DNA of 64,000 nt, from assembly GCA_944389885.1 (NCBI GenBank), contig CALXNZ010000012.1, forward strand, positions 1 to 64,000. Reading direction: 5' to 3'. A program made the translations under genes and the position numbers. This DNA comes from an uncultured Opitutales bacterium. Its GTDB lineage: Bacteria; Verrucomicrobiota; Verrucomicrobiia; Opitutales; Intestinicryptomonadaceae. Shown one piece after another: positions 26,823 through 35,484 of the stretch; the stretch's first letter is position 1, and every line of letters starts with the position of its first letter. The notes under the pieces are model-generated. The model was not told the DNA's origin. It saw nothing but the letters and a program-made list of their open reading frames with translations, and ran no database searches.

Positions 26823-27698
26823 CTATCTGGCCATAAATGGAAAGTAATTTATTAGAATCATATCTTTCCATATATTGTATTTTCCTTCTTCTGTAAAATA
26901 TTCATCGGAATTTATATCGGCGCTTACAAGCCCTATCTTGCGGTTGTATTCCTCGATTTCACGCATCGTATCGGCGGAATCTTCCATTGGGTCGGAAAGT
27001 ATTTCCGACATGGAATCCTTTCGGGCCTTAACGCGTTTTGTATGGATTTTTACTATCTTTAACGGGTTCTCAATCATGGGAAATCTCGATACCTTGAACT
27101 TCTTTGGGTATCTCAATCCAAACGCCAATGGAATTGCTTCTGTGTACAAGATGTCGCCGTTCTCTGTTTTAGAATATGCGCTTGAAGCGGTGATCCAAAC
27201 TCCTCCGTGCAATATGAAAGCCACGCTCAATCTCGTCTTGCGGTCTGAGGAGTCAAAACAGGTCTGGTATATCACAGGAGTCCCGTCTATCTTCGACACC
27301 ATTGCGGCTTCTTGCGTAAACCCCAATGAAAATATTTTTTCTTTCAGCTTTATAAATCTTCTTTCGGGGCGCCATGCGTTGTCGATGCTCTCATATTGGC
27401 GCGGTCTTGCGCATTCTGAAACGCTGGCGGCGTTTATGTTTATCCAGTAGAGCAGGGTCTCAAAAAAAATATAAATTAACAAACCGCAAAATAGCATGTA
27501 ATTTACGGGTTTTTCGGGCAATAAGGCCGACAGCAGCAGTCCTATCGCTATTGAGAAAAACACACACCTGAGCCATCTCTTCAATAAAAACAGCTTTGGC
27601 GATGCAAAAAAACGCGCATTCAAAAAATCCACCGCAATCATCGCGGCAAAGCACGCCGCAATGGCTATATGGAGCGGATTTGAAAATATATTCTGCAT
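26823..27698 (-). CDS. uncharacterised membrane protein
   Basis: I do not recognise this 291-residue protein. It has three hydrophobic segments in the first ~90 residues (AIAACFAAMIAVDFLNA; a second near VFFSIAIGLLLSALLP; a third near YMLFCGLLIYIFFETLL). A soluble domain of about 200 residues follows, rich in charged and aromatic residues. ATG 27698 is preferred to a TTG two codons earlier. It lies 82 bp downstream of dnaN and 9 bp upstream of the DUF4838 gene. Confidence 0.7.
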   Translation of the reverse strand: MQNIFSNPLHIAIAACFAAMIAVDFLNARFFASPKLFLLKRWLRCVFFSIAIGLLLSALLPEKPVNYMLFCGLLIYIFFETLLYWININAASVSECARPRQYESIDNAWRPERRFIKLKEKIFSLGFTQEAAMVSKIDGTPVIYQTCFDSSDRKTRLSVAFILHGGVWITASSAYSKTENGDILYTEAIPLAFGLRYPKKFKVSRFPMIENPLKIVKIHTKRVKARKDSMSEILSDPMEDSADTMREIEEYNRKIGLVSADINSDEYFTEEGKYNIWKDMILINYFPFMAR

Positions 27699-27780
27699 GC
27701 GCAAACTCGCACCGCGTCACGCCGAAGGCGTCCGCATTTTTCACTTCCGCCCAAAGGGCGGAGAAAGTTGCAAACGGAAG

Positions 27781-28917
27781 CTATCCGTTAATTCTAAGCG
27801 GCATTACCACACAGAGGAAATTGTCGAGAGTCTTGAATACTCCGGGACTCATTTCGTCTTTAAACTCGAAAAATATTTCGTCTTTGGTGAGGTTGCGCAG
27901 CGGGCTCAGCAGAAATTCCGGGTTGAATCCTATCTGAACGTCGGGACCCGAATAATCGACTTCGATAGGCTCTTTAGCCTCGCCGAGTTCCGCGCTCTGC
28001 CCCGATATTTCGAGACAATTATCGGCAATCCTAAGCTTTACGGAATTTTGCTTGTCCGTTGTCATCAATGCCACGCGTTGGACTGTTTCGAGCATGAGCT
28101 CGCGTTCCACCTTTATGCGCTGTTCGGATTCTTTGGGAATCACCTGTTTGTAATTGGGATAATTTCCCTCGACAATCTTGGACACGAGGTAAATTGAATC
28201 CACAAGGCCGTTGTTGCCCGAATCTTCATTTATTTCTATGTCAAAGGCGACTTGGCGCTCGCTAAAGCTTATTTGGACGTTTTTGCCCTGAGCGAGCAGT
28301 TTTTCCAGTTCCGATACGGTTTTGGCGGGTAGTATTATGCTGCCTTCGTCTTCTTTTTCGACTTTCATGTCGCGCGATATGAGGGCGAGCCTTCTGCCGT
28401 CCGTAGCAACCAAGGTGAGTTTTCCCTCTGAAAAGTTAAAAAACACGCTGTTCAATATATAGCGATTTTCGTCAGTACTTTGGGCGTATGACACAGAGCG
28501 GAGCATGGACAGTAATTCCTGCGAGCCGACCTCGTATGTATGCTGGTTTACAAAGCTTGGAAGGGGAGGGAATCCGTCGGCCTTCAATCCGTTGAAGCGC
28601 TGGAAGTCTGAACGCCCGGAGCGTATTCTCGCGGTTTGGCCGTCTTTGCTCTCAAAAGTTATCTCTTGTTGCGGCATCGAATTTATTATGGCCGACAGTT
28701 TCTTTACGGGCAGCGTAATTTCCCCGTCTGTTTCCACCTCGGCTTTTATTGCGCATCTTATCCCAAGATCGAGATTGGTGGTAGTCAGCATCACTTTTCC
28801 GTTCTCGGCTTTTATGAGGACGTTGTTAAGCACTGCTTGTTGGGGCTTGCTGCCCACCACATTTGCCACCTGTTTAAGTCCTGTTGCGAAGTGTTCCTTG
28901 TTGATTTTAAATTTCAT
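27781..28917 (-). CDS. dnaN: DNA polymerase III beta sliding clamp
   Basis: The 378-residue protein forms the processivity clamp. It begins [21 protein letters not shown], has the three-domain clamp layout with [14 protein letters not shown] at the middle domain, and ends VMPLRING, close to the canonical clamp C-terminus. It is transcribed away from dnaA and lies about 8 kb from it, so the usual dnaA-dnaN operon is broken here. Confidence 0.96.
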   Translation of the reverse strand: MKFKINKEHFATGLKQVANVVGSKPQQAVLNNVLIKAENGKVMLTTTNLDLGIRCAIKAEVETDGEITLPVKKLSAIINSMPQQEITFESKDGQTARIRSGRSDFQRFNGLKADGFPPLPSFVNQHTYEVGSQELLSMLRSVSYAQSTDENRYILNSVFFNFSEGKLTLVATDGRRLALISRDMKVEKEDEGSIILPAKTVSELEKLLAQGKNVQISFSERQVAFDIEINEDSGNNGLVDSIYLVSKIVEGNYPNYKQVIPKESEQRIKVERELMLETVQRVALMTTDKQNSVKLRIADNCLEISGQSAELGEAKEPIEVDYSGPDVQIGFNPEFLLSPLRNLTKDEIFFEFKDEMSPGVFKTLDNFLCVVMPLRING

Positions 28918-29044
28918 TGTCGCTTTCCGTTAATTTTTAAAGGAAATTATATCCGCATAAGAATTGACGTTTTTTATCTCATTTGAGTCCGAAAATCCAG
29001 ACTTTTTTTCTTTGCGTTGCCAATGTGAACCGATTTTGTTGCGC

Positions 29045-29476
29045 TTATTGCGCTCCGGGGAGGAATTCGAGCCCATCGGACTTGCCGTCCTTAATTTTTA
29101 TTCTCCTGTAATAGCAGCCGTATCGGGCTATGCCGTCCTTGTTCTTTGTGTGGCACGACCCTTTTCCCTGGGGGGTGACCTTGTACACTATTGAATTTTG
29201 CTCGCAATTCACTAAAACATCGTCGAGCTTTAAAAAATCTCCGCTGGTCTTGCCCTTTATCCACAACTCGTTGCGCGAAGTGCTCCAAAATGTGGCCATG
29301 CCAAGCTTTAACGCCGTTTCGAGCGCGAGTTTATTTGCGTATCCGACTATCAACACTTCTCCGGTTTTCGAGCATTGCGCAATGGCGGGAATTACGTCTT
29401 CAGCGCATGCGGCTATCTTCTTTAGCTTCTTGAAGTCGAGATTCAGTTCCAAACCTTCTTCTATTTCTTTACTCAT
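29045..29476 (-). CDS. hisI: phosphoribosyl-AMP cyclohydrolase-like protein (HisI)
   Basis: The 143-residue protein matches PRA-CH, which opens the adenine ring in histidine synthesis. Seen are VIPAIAQCSKTGEVLIVGY, FWSTSRNELWIKGKTSG and SCHTKNKDGIARYGCYYRR, with two zinc-ligand cysteines. The canonical DCDxD magnesium motif is NCEQN here, and there is a short insertion between the cysteines. It may be a HisI subfamily with altered metal binding. No other his gene is nearby. ATG 29476 is preferred to a TTG at 29512. Confidence 0.8.
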   Translation of the reverse strand: MSKEIEEGLELNLDFKKLKKIAACAEDVIPAIAQCSKTGEVLIVGYANKLALETALKLGMATFWSTSRNELWIKGKTSGDFLKLDDVLVNCEQNSIVYKVTPQGKGSCHTKNKDGIARYGCYYRRIKIKDGKSDGLEFLPGAQ

Positions 29477-29563
29477 GCCGATTAATAGTGCGCTACTGCG
29501 CGATACTTTCAACTTTTTTCTGAAATATCTGCGATATTTATTCGGTTTTATTTTTCAAAATGC

Positions 29564-29597
29564 AAAAAGCGCAAGGGGCAATCCTTGCGCTTTTTTT
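29564..29597 (-). terminator. intrinsic terminator after the PEP-CTERM gene
   Basis: The stem AAAAAGCGCAAGG/CCTTGCGCTTTTT has a 6-nt loop and a T run when read leftward. It separates the PEP-CTERM gene from hisI and could also work rightward. Confidence 0.8.
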
Positions 29598-29612
29598 CAA
29601 TGTGTGCTTCCT

Positions 29613-30710
29613 TTATCTTGAGCGTCTGCGATAAGCCATAAACAGGGCCATTGCTCCAATCAGCGCGGCGTACGAAGCCGGTTCCGGAATGAGATTTACC
29701 GAATACGAATAGTAATTTTTCCCATCGTAGAGTTCTTGAGTGACTATAATATCGTCTCCGGAAAGCCCGTTTATAGTCAGTAGGGAAAGCGTGGAATCGT
29801 CTATTTCTTTGGAAAAATATATTTTATCCCCGACGCCAACATTTATAAAATCCAGAGAGAAGTCTTCCTTTGGATAGTTCGCATTGAACCCTATAGTGCC
29901 GGTGGATATAAATATGCTTGCGCTATCTCCCGTCATATCAACCGTAAGGCTTCCGCATTGCGAAGCGCTGTCTGGATTGAAATCAATACTGCCGGTCGTC
30001 AAGGTGTGGCCGTTCATCATTACAGTCCCTATAAGGTTGTTGGCGGGATTTGAAACAGATGAACGCGGCGCCAGTTGGAGTGTCCTTACATTTGTTTCAA
30101 GATTTAAAACGGATCCGTAGAATATATGGGTATATTTTCCCAGATAAACCGTTCCGGACGGATTGTCAGTGTTGCGAACAGTGAAATTTATAGAAGTCAG
30201 TATAAGTTCGGAATCCGTCATGTTTGAATCGGAGTTGATTATTGAACCGGATACTGCATTCAATATTACGTTGCCGATTGTGTCTTGTATTTTCCCTCCG
30301 AATCTTAGGCGCGTGTTATTTGCGGCATTCTTTACTGTTATGCCGTTTTGGAATGTGAGAGTTGAAGCGTTTAGAACTTGTGTGCTGATGACGTGGTTCC
30401 CGGCTGTTGTGGCAGTGCAATCAAGTACTACGGGCCCGCTAAAAACATAGTTCGCATAGGCGTTGATATAAGAGTTATCCGCAGAAGGGTTGAAATCTGT
30501 TGTAGCGGTTGTCCTCTGTACGGTTATGAGGCCAGATGAGGAATTTCCCATATAGCCGTCGGTTCCGGTTTCTATTGTAATTTGGTCGTAAACTCCGGAA
30601 ATATCGGCGGTGTCCATTTCGCTGCCTCCGCCAACGAGCGTTAATGAGGCGGCATGAGCGGCAGCCGCAAGAGCTATGCATGGAATGAAAGCAATAATTT
30701 TAGTTTTCAT
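29613..30710 (-). CDS. PEP-CTERM sorting-domain surface protein
   Basis: This 365-residue exported protein has a signal peptide (IIAFIPCIALAAAAHAA) and a C-terminal PEP-CTERM signal: PEPASYAALIGAMALFMAYR followed by RRSR. The body is a Gly/Thr/Asn/Ser-rich beta-repeat domain, perhaps a parallel beta-helix, with many N-rich turns. PEP-CTERM proteins are processed by exosortase and linked to envelope or exopolysaccharide; no exosortase gene occurs in this window. The body has no sequence I can assign. Confidence 0.85.
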   Translation of the reverse strand: MKTKIIAFIPCIALAAAAHAASLTLVGGGSEMDTADISGVYDQITIETGTDGYMGNSSSGLITVQRTTATTDFNPSADNSYINAYANYVFSGPVVLDCTATTAGNHVISTQVLNASTLTFQNGITVKNAANNTRLRFGGKIQDTIGNVILNAVSGSIINSDSNMTDSELILTSINFTVRNTDNPSGTVYLGKYTHIFYGSVLNLETNVRTLQLAPRSSVSNPANNLIGTVMMNGHTLTTGSIDFNPDSASQCGSLTVDMTGDSASIFISTGTIGFNANYPKEDFSLDFINVGVGDKIYFSKEIDDSTLSLLTINGLSGDDIIVTQELYDGKNYYSYSVNLIPEPASYAALIGAMALFMAYRRRSR

Positions 30711-30725
30711 AATCTACTTGTTATC

Positions 30726-30755
30726 TATATAATTTATAAAGTTTAAAGTTGTCAA
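30726..30755 (-). promoter_or_regulatory. promoter of the PEP-CTERM gene
   Basis: On the minus strand a perfect TTGACA (30755-30750) is followed after 18 bp by TATATA (30731-30726). It lies 16 bp before the start codon, in an AT-rich divergent region. Confidence 0.55.
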
Positions 30756-30814
30756 CAAGATTTCACATATGCCATTTTTTATATTGGAAAAGCAGTCGTA
30801 GATAAAATTAAGTG

Positions 30815-30842
30815 TTTACAATATGTGTTTTGCGGCTAAATT
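30815..30842 (+). promoter_or_regulatory. candidate promoter of the NSS transporter genes
   Basis: TTTACA at 30815-30820 and TAAATT at 30837-30842 are 16 bp apart, 12 bp before ATG 30855. It is a plausible but imperfect match. Confidence 0.35.
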
Positions 30843-30854
30843 AACGCCGCATTG

Positions 30855-32609
30855 ATGAATGCGGAAAGTTGGAGTTCGAGAATCGGCGTAATCCTTGCCG
30901 TTTCGGGAAGCGCCGTTGGTTTGGGAAACTTTTTGAAGTTTCCCGGACAAGTGGCTCTCTACGGAGGCGCCGCATTTATGATTGCGTATGTGATTTCTTT
31001 CTTTGCACTTGGTCTGCCAATATCGATAATCGAATTTACAGTGGGCAGGCATGGCGGAGCAAACGGTTATAACTCTCCGAGCGGCATCTTAGGTTTTTTT
31101 TGCAAATCTAAGAAAATGGCGTACTTCGGCGTTTTGGGCTCTTTGCTCACACTAATGATATTCTGCTATTATGTGTATATAGAATCTTGGTGTTTAGGTT
31201 ATGCGTACAATTTTGCCGTAGGAACTTTAAAACTCGATTCGGTAGAGGCGTCGTCGGCGTTTTTCGCAGACTTTATAGGGGCGGATTCGGACGGTTCCGC
31301 ATTCGGACTCGGCTTGGATAAGGTGCTGGTATTCCTGATATTCTCATTCTTCCTCAATTTTTGGATGATATACAGGGGGGTGTCGCGCGGCATTGAATTT
31401 TTTTGCAAGTATGCAATGCCGACCCTCGTTCTATTGGCTATAGTCATCGTAATTAGAATGATGACTGTATCAGGCCTCTCTCCCGACCACCCTGAGCGCA
31501 CAATAAATCAAGGCCTGGGATTCATGTGGAATCCCGTAAAAGTTGTATTGCAAGAAAATGTGGGAAACGCCCAAAATCCAAAATGGGTAGATGCTCGCAG
31601 ACTCGTCGGAGAGTCGGATATGTCGGAGGCAAAAAAAATAGTGGCGGAAGCCCCGACCATTTCAGGCTCCCCGTCTATGCGGATACACAGCATATCGGTG
31701 TTTAGGCAACTTCAGAACCCTTCCATTTGGATTGCCGCGGCCGGACAAGTGTTTTTCAGCCTTACCGTGGGATTCGGCTGTATCATGACATATGCGAGCT
31801 ACTTGAGACGCAAAGACGATATCGTCTTAAGCTCGATTACATCGTGTAGCGCGAACGAATTTTGCGAAGTTTGCCTTGGCGGCATGATTACTGTGCCTGC
31901 CGCCGTTGCCCTATTTGGTGTGTCGGGAGTTCTTGGCGCGGGATTGAGCCTTTTCGACTTGGGCTTTAAGGTGTTGCCGCTTTTCTTCCTCTCAATGCCC
32001 CTCGGTGAATTTTTCGGATTCCTGTTTTTCTTTCTGCTGTTTTTGGCCGCCGTCACAAGTTCGCTCTCAATGCTGCAGCCGAGCATGGCGTTTATCGAGG
32101 AAGCCACCGGATTGAAGCGAAGATTTTCAACATCTCTATTGTGCCTCATAACATTTTTCATATCGGGTTTCGTTGCGTATTTCTCCAAAGATTTGAAGGC
32201 TATGGACACATTTGATTTTTGGATGGGGCAAGTGGCTGTTTATATTTTTGCAATGGTATTGGTGACGGCGTTCTCATGGTATTTCGGGGTAGAGCGCGGC
32301 ATGAAACTCGCCAATTACGGTTCTATAATAAAACTTCCGCACTGGTTTGGCTTTCTGGCAAGATACATAACGCCAACCGTTCTGCTTCTTGTATTTGTGG
32401 TCTGGATAGGTCAGGATATATTGGGTGTTATAGGCGACGGGAAGCTCTCGCCCTATATACGCGATCTCGTTGGGGGCGAAGATTCGCCCCCGAATAAAGT
32501 TGCGTGGAAGTCCGTGGCAATAATGGTTATGGTCGGAGCTTTTTACTCGCTGATAGTCTTGCGCTCAGGACGTTATTCGGATTTGAAATCTTTAAAGAGG
32601 AGGAAATGA
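30855..32609 (+). CDS. sodium-dependent transporter (NSS/SNF family)
   Basis: The 584-residue membrane protein has the LeuT-type start SRIGVILAVSGSAVGLGNFLKFP, the sodium- and substrate-site region of TM1. About 11-12 hydrophobic segments follow. Members import amino acids or related solutes with Na+. A small gene for a MetS-like subunit overlaps its stop by 4 nt (ATGA), as in the methionine/alanine importer MetPS. The substrate is not readable, but methionine or alanine are the best-known cargoes of such pairs. Confidence 0.92.
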   Translation: MNAESWSSRIGVILAVSGSAVGLGNFLKFPGQVALYGGAAFMIAYVISFFALGLPISIIEFTVGRHGGANGYNSPSGILGFFCKSKKMAYFGVLGSLLTLMIFCYYVYIESWCLGYAYNFAVGTLKLDSVEASSAFFADFIGADSDGSAFGLGLDKVLVFLIFSFFLNFWMIYRGVSRGIEFFCKYAMPTLVLLAIVIVIRMMTVSGLSPDHPERTINQGLGFMWNPVKVVLQENVGNAQNPKWVDARRLVGESDMSEAKKIVAEAPTISGSPSMRIHSISVFRQLQNPSIWIAAAGQVFFSLTVGFGCIMTYASYLRRKDDIVLSSITSCSANEFCEVCLGGMITVPAAVALFGVSGVLGAGLSLFDLGFKVLPLFFLSMPLGEFFGFLFFFLLFLAAVTSSLSMLQPSMAFIEEATGLKRRFSTSLLCLITFFISGFVAYFSKDLKAMDTFDFWMGQVAVYIFAMVLVTAFSWYFGVERGMKLANYGSIIKLPHWFGFLARYITPTVLLLVFVVWIGQDILGVIGDGKLSPYIRDLVGGEDSPPNKVAWKSVAIMVMVGAFYSLIVLRSGRYSDLKSLKRRK

Positions 32610-32758
32610 CTATGACGCTCGGCGGCTGGATAACATTCCTATTTTCGACAGTCTCTTTTACGTCGCTCTTTGCGTGGTGTCTCTATAAGGTGCTGACCAC
32701 GCCGCGCGCCGATGAATCCGCCCTGCACGGAACTTTTGACATAGATGACGACGATTAA
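32606..32758 (+). CDS. small subunit of NSS transporter (MetS-like)
   Basis: The 50-residue protein is one transmembrane helix (WITFLFSTVSFTSLFAWCLY) with an acidic tail ending in IDDDD. It has the strong ribosome-binding site AGAGGAGG and overlaps the transporter stop codon. Size, position and topology match the MetS/MaAIMP small-subunit family that is needed for transport by its NSS partner. Confidence 0.82.
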   Translation: MTMTLGGWITFLFSTVSFTSLFAWCLYKVLTTPRADESALHGTFDIDDDD

Positions 32759-32901
32759 CCCCCTCTTCCTTCACTATTTTACAATAAACGGGTTTTATGT
32801 CAATTCTTGGCGCGATTTGTTTCATGTGCTAAAAACTTTCTGGCGCGACTAATTGTTGCCAATCATAAAAAAGGGCAGAATTGAACGGATATAAATAAAA
32901 T

Positions 32902-32921
32902 AAGGCGCCTTGCGGCGCCTT
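32902..32921 (-). terminator. hairpin terminator after the zinc alcohol dehydrogenase gene
   Basis: An 8-bp perfect stem (AAGGCGCC/GGCGCCTT) with loop of 4 nt is followed leftward by TATTTTATTTAT. It lies 21 bp beyond the dehydrogenase stop. Confidence 0.6.
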
Positions 32922-32942
32922 CCTTTAATATTTCCGTAAGAT

Positions 32943-34043
32943 TTACATAACGAGGGCTATCTTTATGCCCTTCATTGAGACGTTTGTTTCGAGAGCCTCG
33001 CTTACTTTCTCCAAGGGGAACTTGTGGGTCACCAATCCTTCTATGGGAAGGCCTATGCCAACGGCCCGCTTTAAATAATCGAATGTAGTAGGATAGTCTT
33101 GCGGAGTGTAAACCCACGAGCCCACAAGCGATATCTCCTTGTTGCAGATGTCAAAATGGTGGTTTATGGAACATTCGCCGCCGTCCATGAAGAATCCGAC
33201 TTCACACATTCCGCCGCCGCGCTTTACGTATTTCCACGCGTTTGCGGCGGCTTTTGCAGAACCTGTGCATTGAAATACAAAATCCGCTCCAGCTCCGCCT
33301 TTTGTGGAATCTTTTACTTCTTTCAGCAGGGATTGAAAATCGGGATATTTTGTAAAGTTGAAAGTCTTTGACGCTCCCATGTTCTTTGCAATCTCCAAAC
33401 GCGAATCGTTTCCGTCCACGGCGGTAATATTTTCTATGCCCATAGCCCTCAGCACGGAAATTACGAGCAAGCCTATCGGCCCGGTACCCTGTACCAAAAC
33501 GCCGGTATCGAACTTCAAAAGCCCTGTCGTCTTTGCCCTCTCAACCGCGTGAACCGCTACGGCCGCAGGTTCTACAAGTATGCGCATATCGAGCGAGAGG
33601 TCGCTTACATTGAAAAATGTGGAGTTCTTGCGGATAACTATATATTCCCCAAAATAGCCGTTCAGATGTATGTCGTCGTCGGGCATAAGTCCGTATATGC
33701 CGCAGTTCTGGCAAAGGTTTGTTCTCGAGGGGCTCATCTTGCAGACCTCGCATTCCCCGCAGGGTATTATGCAAGTCACTATCTTATCGCCAAGTTTTAC
33801 GGGCTTTCCCGAAAAGTCGCGCTTTACGTTCTTGCCTATTTTTACTATTTCTCCCGTGCCTTCGTGCCCCAATACCACCGGGCATAAACCAAAGGGATCG
33901 CGCATGTATTCATGCCCGTCCGTGCCGCATATTCCGCACGACTCCACTTTTACAAGCATTTCGTCGTCGCCAATTTCGGGAATTTCGTATTCGCGTATCT
34001 CAAATTTCTTTGGCTCTACAAGCACTGCCGTCTTCGATTTCAT
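32943..34043 (-). CDS. zinc-dependent alcohol/polyol dehydrogenase (MDR family)
   Basis: This 366-residue enzyme has the catalytic zinc residues in ESCGICGTDGHEYM and VVLGHEGTGEIV, and the structural-zinc cysteines in CGECEVCKMSPSRTNLC. The nucleotide-binding motif is GTGPIGLL. The fold matches sorbitol/threonine/alcohol dehydrogenases; substrate uncertain. The start has an AGAAAGGA ribosome-binding site. A 16-bp palindrome lies about 44 bp upstream. Confidence 0.9.
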   Translation of the reverse strand: MKSKTAVLVEPKKFEIREYEIPEIGDDEMLVKVESCGICGTDGHEYMRDPFGLCPVVLGHEGTGEIVKIGKNVKRDFSGKPVKLGDKIVTCIIPCGECEVCKMSPSRTNLCQNCGIYGLMPDDDIHLNGYFGEYIVIRKNSTFFNVSDLSLDMRILVEPAAVAVHAVERAKTTGLLKFDTGVLVQGTGPIGLLVISVLRAMGIENITAVDGNDSRLEIAKNMGASKTFNFTKYPDFQSLLKEVKDSTKGGAGADFVFQCTGSAKAAANAWKYVKRGGGMCEVGFFMDGGECSINHHFDICNKEISLVGSWVYTPQDYPTTFDYLKRAVGIGLPIEGLVTHKFPLEKVSEALETNVSMKGIKIALVM

Positions 34044-34086
34044 TTCTTTCCTTTCTGTTGTATTGTCTTGTTTTTATCATCATGCG

Positions 34087-34102
34087 ATTCTTTGTAAAGA
34101 AT
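34087..34102. repeat. perfect palindrome upstream of the dehydrogenase gene
   Basis: ATTCTTT and AAAGAAT are inverted around a GT centre. The site lies 44-59 bp upstream of the leftward dehydrogenase start, where an operator would be expected. No regulator gene is adjacent. Confidence 0.4.
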
Positions 34103-34177
34103 AAAAATCAAAACAAAACCAATAAAATCCAATATAAATTTATGTTCCGTATGCCAAAAGCAATAATTGAAAAAAAA

Positions 34178-34963
34178 TCAATCTCGATGCGGCATAGTTT
34201 TGGAATTCTTTGAGTAGAAAACCTTGTCCAGAAAAAGTCCCTTTGCCGGAGCGGCTTGGAAAAGTGTGCCGCGCTTCCGGCTCTCCAGAGCTTCGAGAAG
34301 GTCGCACGTGCTGAGTTTCCCAAGTCCAACGCTTACAAGCGCCCCAACTATAAAACGCACCATTTTGTAAAGAAAACCGTCGCCTTCCACTGTTATAGAA
34401 ATATTCCGGCCGCGCTTTTTTACGTCCAAGCGCGTCAAAGTCTTGAATGTGTCTTCATCGGGTTTGCCGCGGTTTGCCGAGAGCGCAGTGAAATCGTGCC
34501 TGCCCAAGAGAAGTTTTGCCGCCTCGAGCATCTTGCCGACATCGGGAACCCTATTCCCCAAGGACCAGCGATATCGCGTAAGCTCCGGAGGGGCGTATCC
34601 GAGCATAAGTTTATAGACATAGCGTTTCCCGGAGGCGCTAAAGCGGGCGTGGAAATTTTGCGGAACCTTTAAAACCGATTTTATGAGAATATCGTCGGGA
34701 TAACCGCATCTTAGGGCCGAAAAGAGGGTGCGAGAACCGTGTTTCCACTCGGCGTCGAAGTGGAAGACCTGATTGTTTGCGTGCACTCCGGCGTCTGTTC
34801 TCCCGCTCCCGTGTATGCGGGTTTTTTGCCCAAGTATTTCGGCGAGGCGCCTCTCTATGAAATCTTGCACTCCGAGGCCGTTAGGCTGGCTCTGCCAACC
34901 GGAAAACATAGTTCCGTCATAGGCGCAGACGCATTTGTAGCGTTGTGTTTTTCTATCGGGCAT
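34178..34963 (-). CDS. truA: tRNA pseudouridine(38-40) synthase
   Basis: The 261-residue enzyme has the catalytic-aspartate motif HGSGRTDAGVHANNQ, the N-terminal YDGTMFSGWQSQP, FTALSANRG and FLYKMVRFIVGALVSVG. The start is ATG 34963, which overlaps the ruvX stop by 11 nt; a TTG at 34993 is less likely. It forms an operon with ruvX. Confidence 0.95.
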   Translation of the reverse strand: MPDRKTQRYKCVCAYDGTMFSGWQSQPNGLGVQDFIERRLAEILGQKTRIHGSGRTDAGVHANNQVFHFDAEWKHGSRTLFSALRCGYPDDILIKSVLKVPQNFHARFSASGKRYVYKLMLGYAPPELTRYRWSLGNRVPDVGKMLEAAKLLLGRHDFTALSANRGKPDEDTFKTLTRLDVKKRGRNISITVEGDGFLYKMVRFIVGALVSVGLGKLSTCDLLEALESRKRGTLFQAAPAKGLFLDKVFYSKNSKTMPHRD

Positions 34964-35396
34964 TGGAAGTATCGAGATATTCCTGCAAAACAATGGCTAT
35001 AGCGCGGGAATCAATATCTCCGCTGCGCCTATATTTGCGGCGTTCGGCAAGGCTTTTTTTAGATTTGAAATTGAATGCGGCGGCGTCCTGTTCTGCTTGA
35101 AAAGAACTCAGCCTTTCGTCGGCGCGCTCCACCGGCAGACCAAATCTGTCTTCGAGGATTTTTATATAATCGTCAACCTCGCGCGCCTTATATCCCACGC
35201 TGCCGTCCATATTAAACGGATAACCTATTACAATTTTATCTATCCGCCTCGCGGAAATCTCGCGCCCTATATGCGACAGCCTGTCCTCATGGGCGGATTC
35301 AACCGCCGCAGGTATCGGAACCGCCACGCCGATGTCGGTATCCGCATATGCGAGCCCCACGCGCTTGTGCCCGTAATCTATTCCGAGTATGTTCAT
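34953..35396 (-). CDS. ruvX: Holliday junction resolvase-like / pre-16S rRNA nuclease
   Basis: The 147-residue RNase H-fold protein (YqgF family) shows GIDYGHKRVGLAYAD, VIGYPFNMDG and ADERLSSFQAEQ. The family processes the 5' end of 16S rRNA precursor in E. coli and was predicted to resolve Holliday junctions. It is the first gene of the leftward ruvX-truA unit and divergent from the zinc-ribbon gene. Confidence 0.93.
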   Translation of the reverse strand: MNILGIDYGHKRVGLAYADTDIGVAVPIPAAVESAHEDRLSHIGREISARRIDKIVIGYPFNMDGSVGYKAREVDDYIKILEDRFGLPVERADERLSSFQAEQDAAAFNFKSKKSLAERRKYRRSGDIDSRAIAIVLQEYLDTSNAR

Positions 35397-35484
35397 AAAA
35401 ACCGCGCATACTTTAGAAAATTTTTTCTATAAGCCAATGCAAAAAAACGCTTTTGGATATAACAATAGAATTGAAAAAGTCACA

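Noticed and set aside
27745-27763. Strong hairpin (TCCGCCC/GGGCGGA) downstream of dnaN
   Set aside because: There is no T tract on either side, so I did not call it a terminator.
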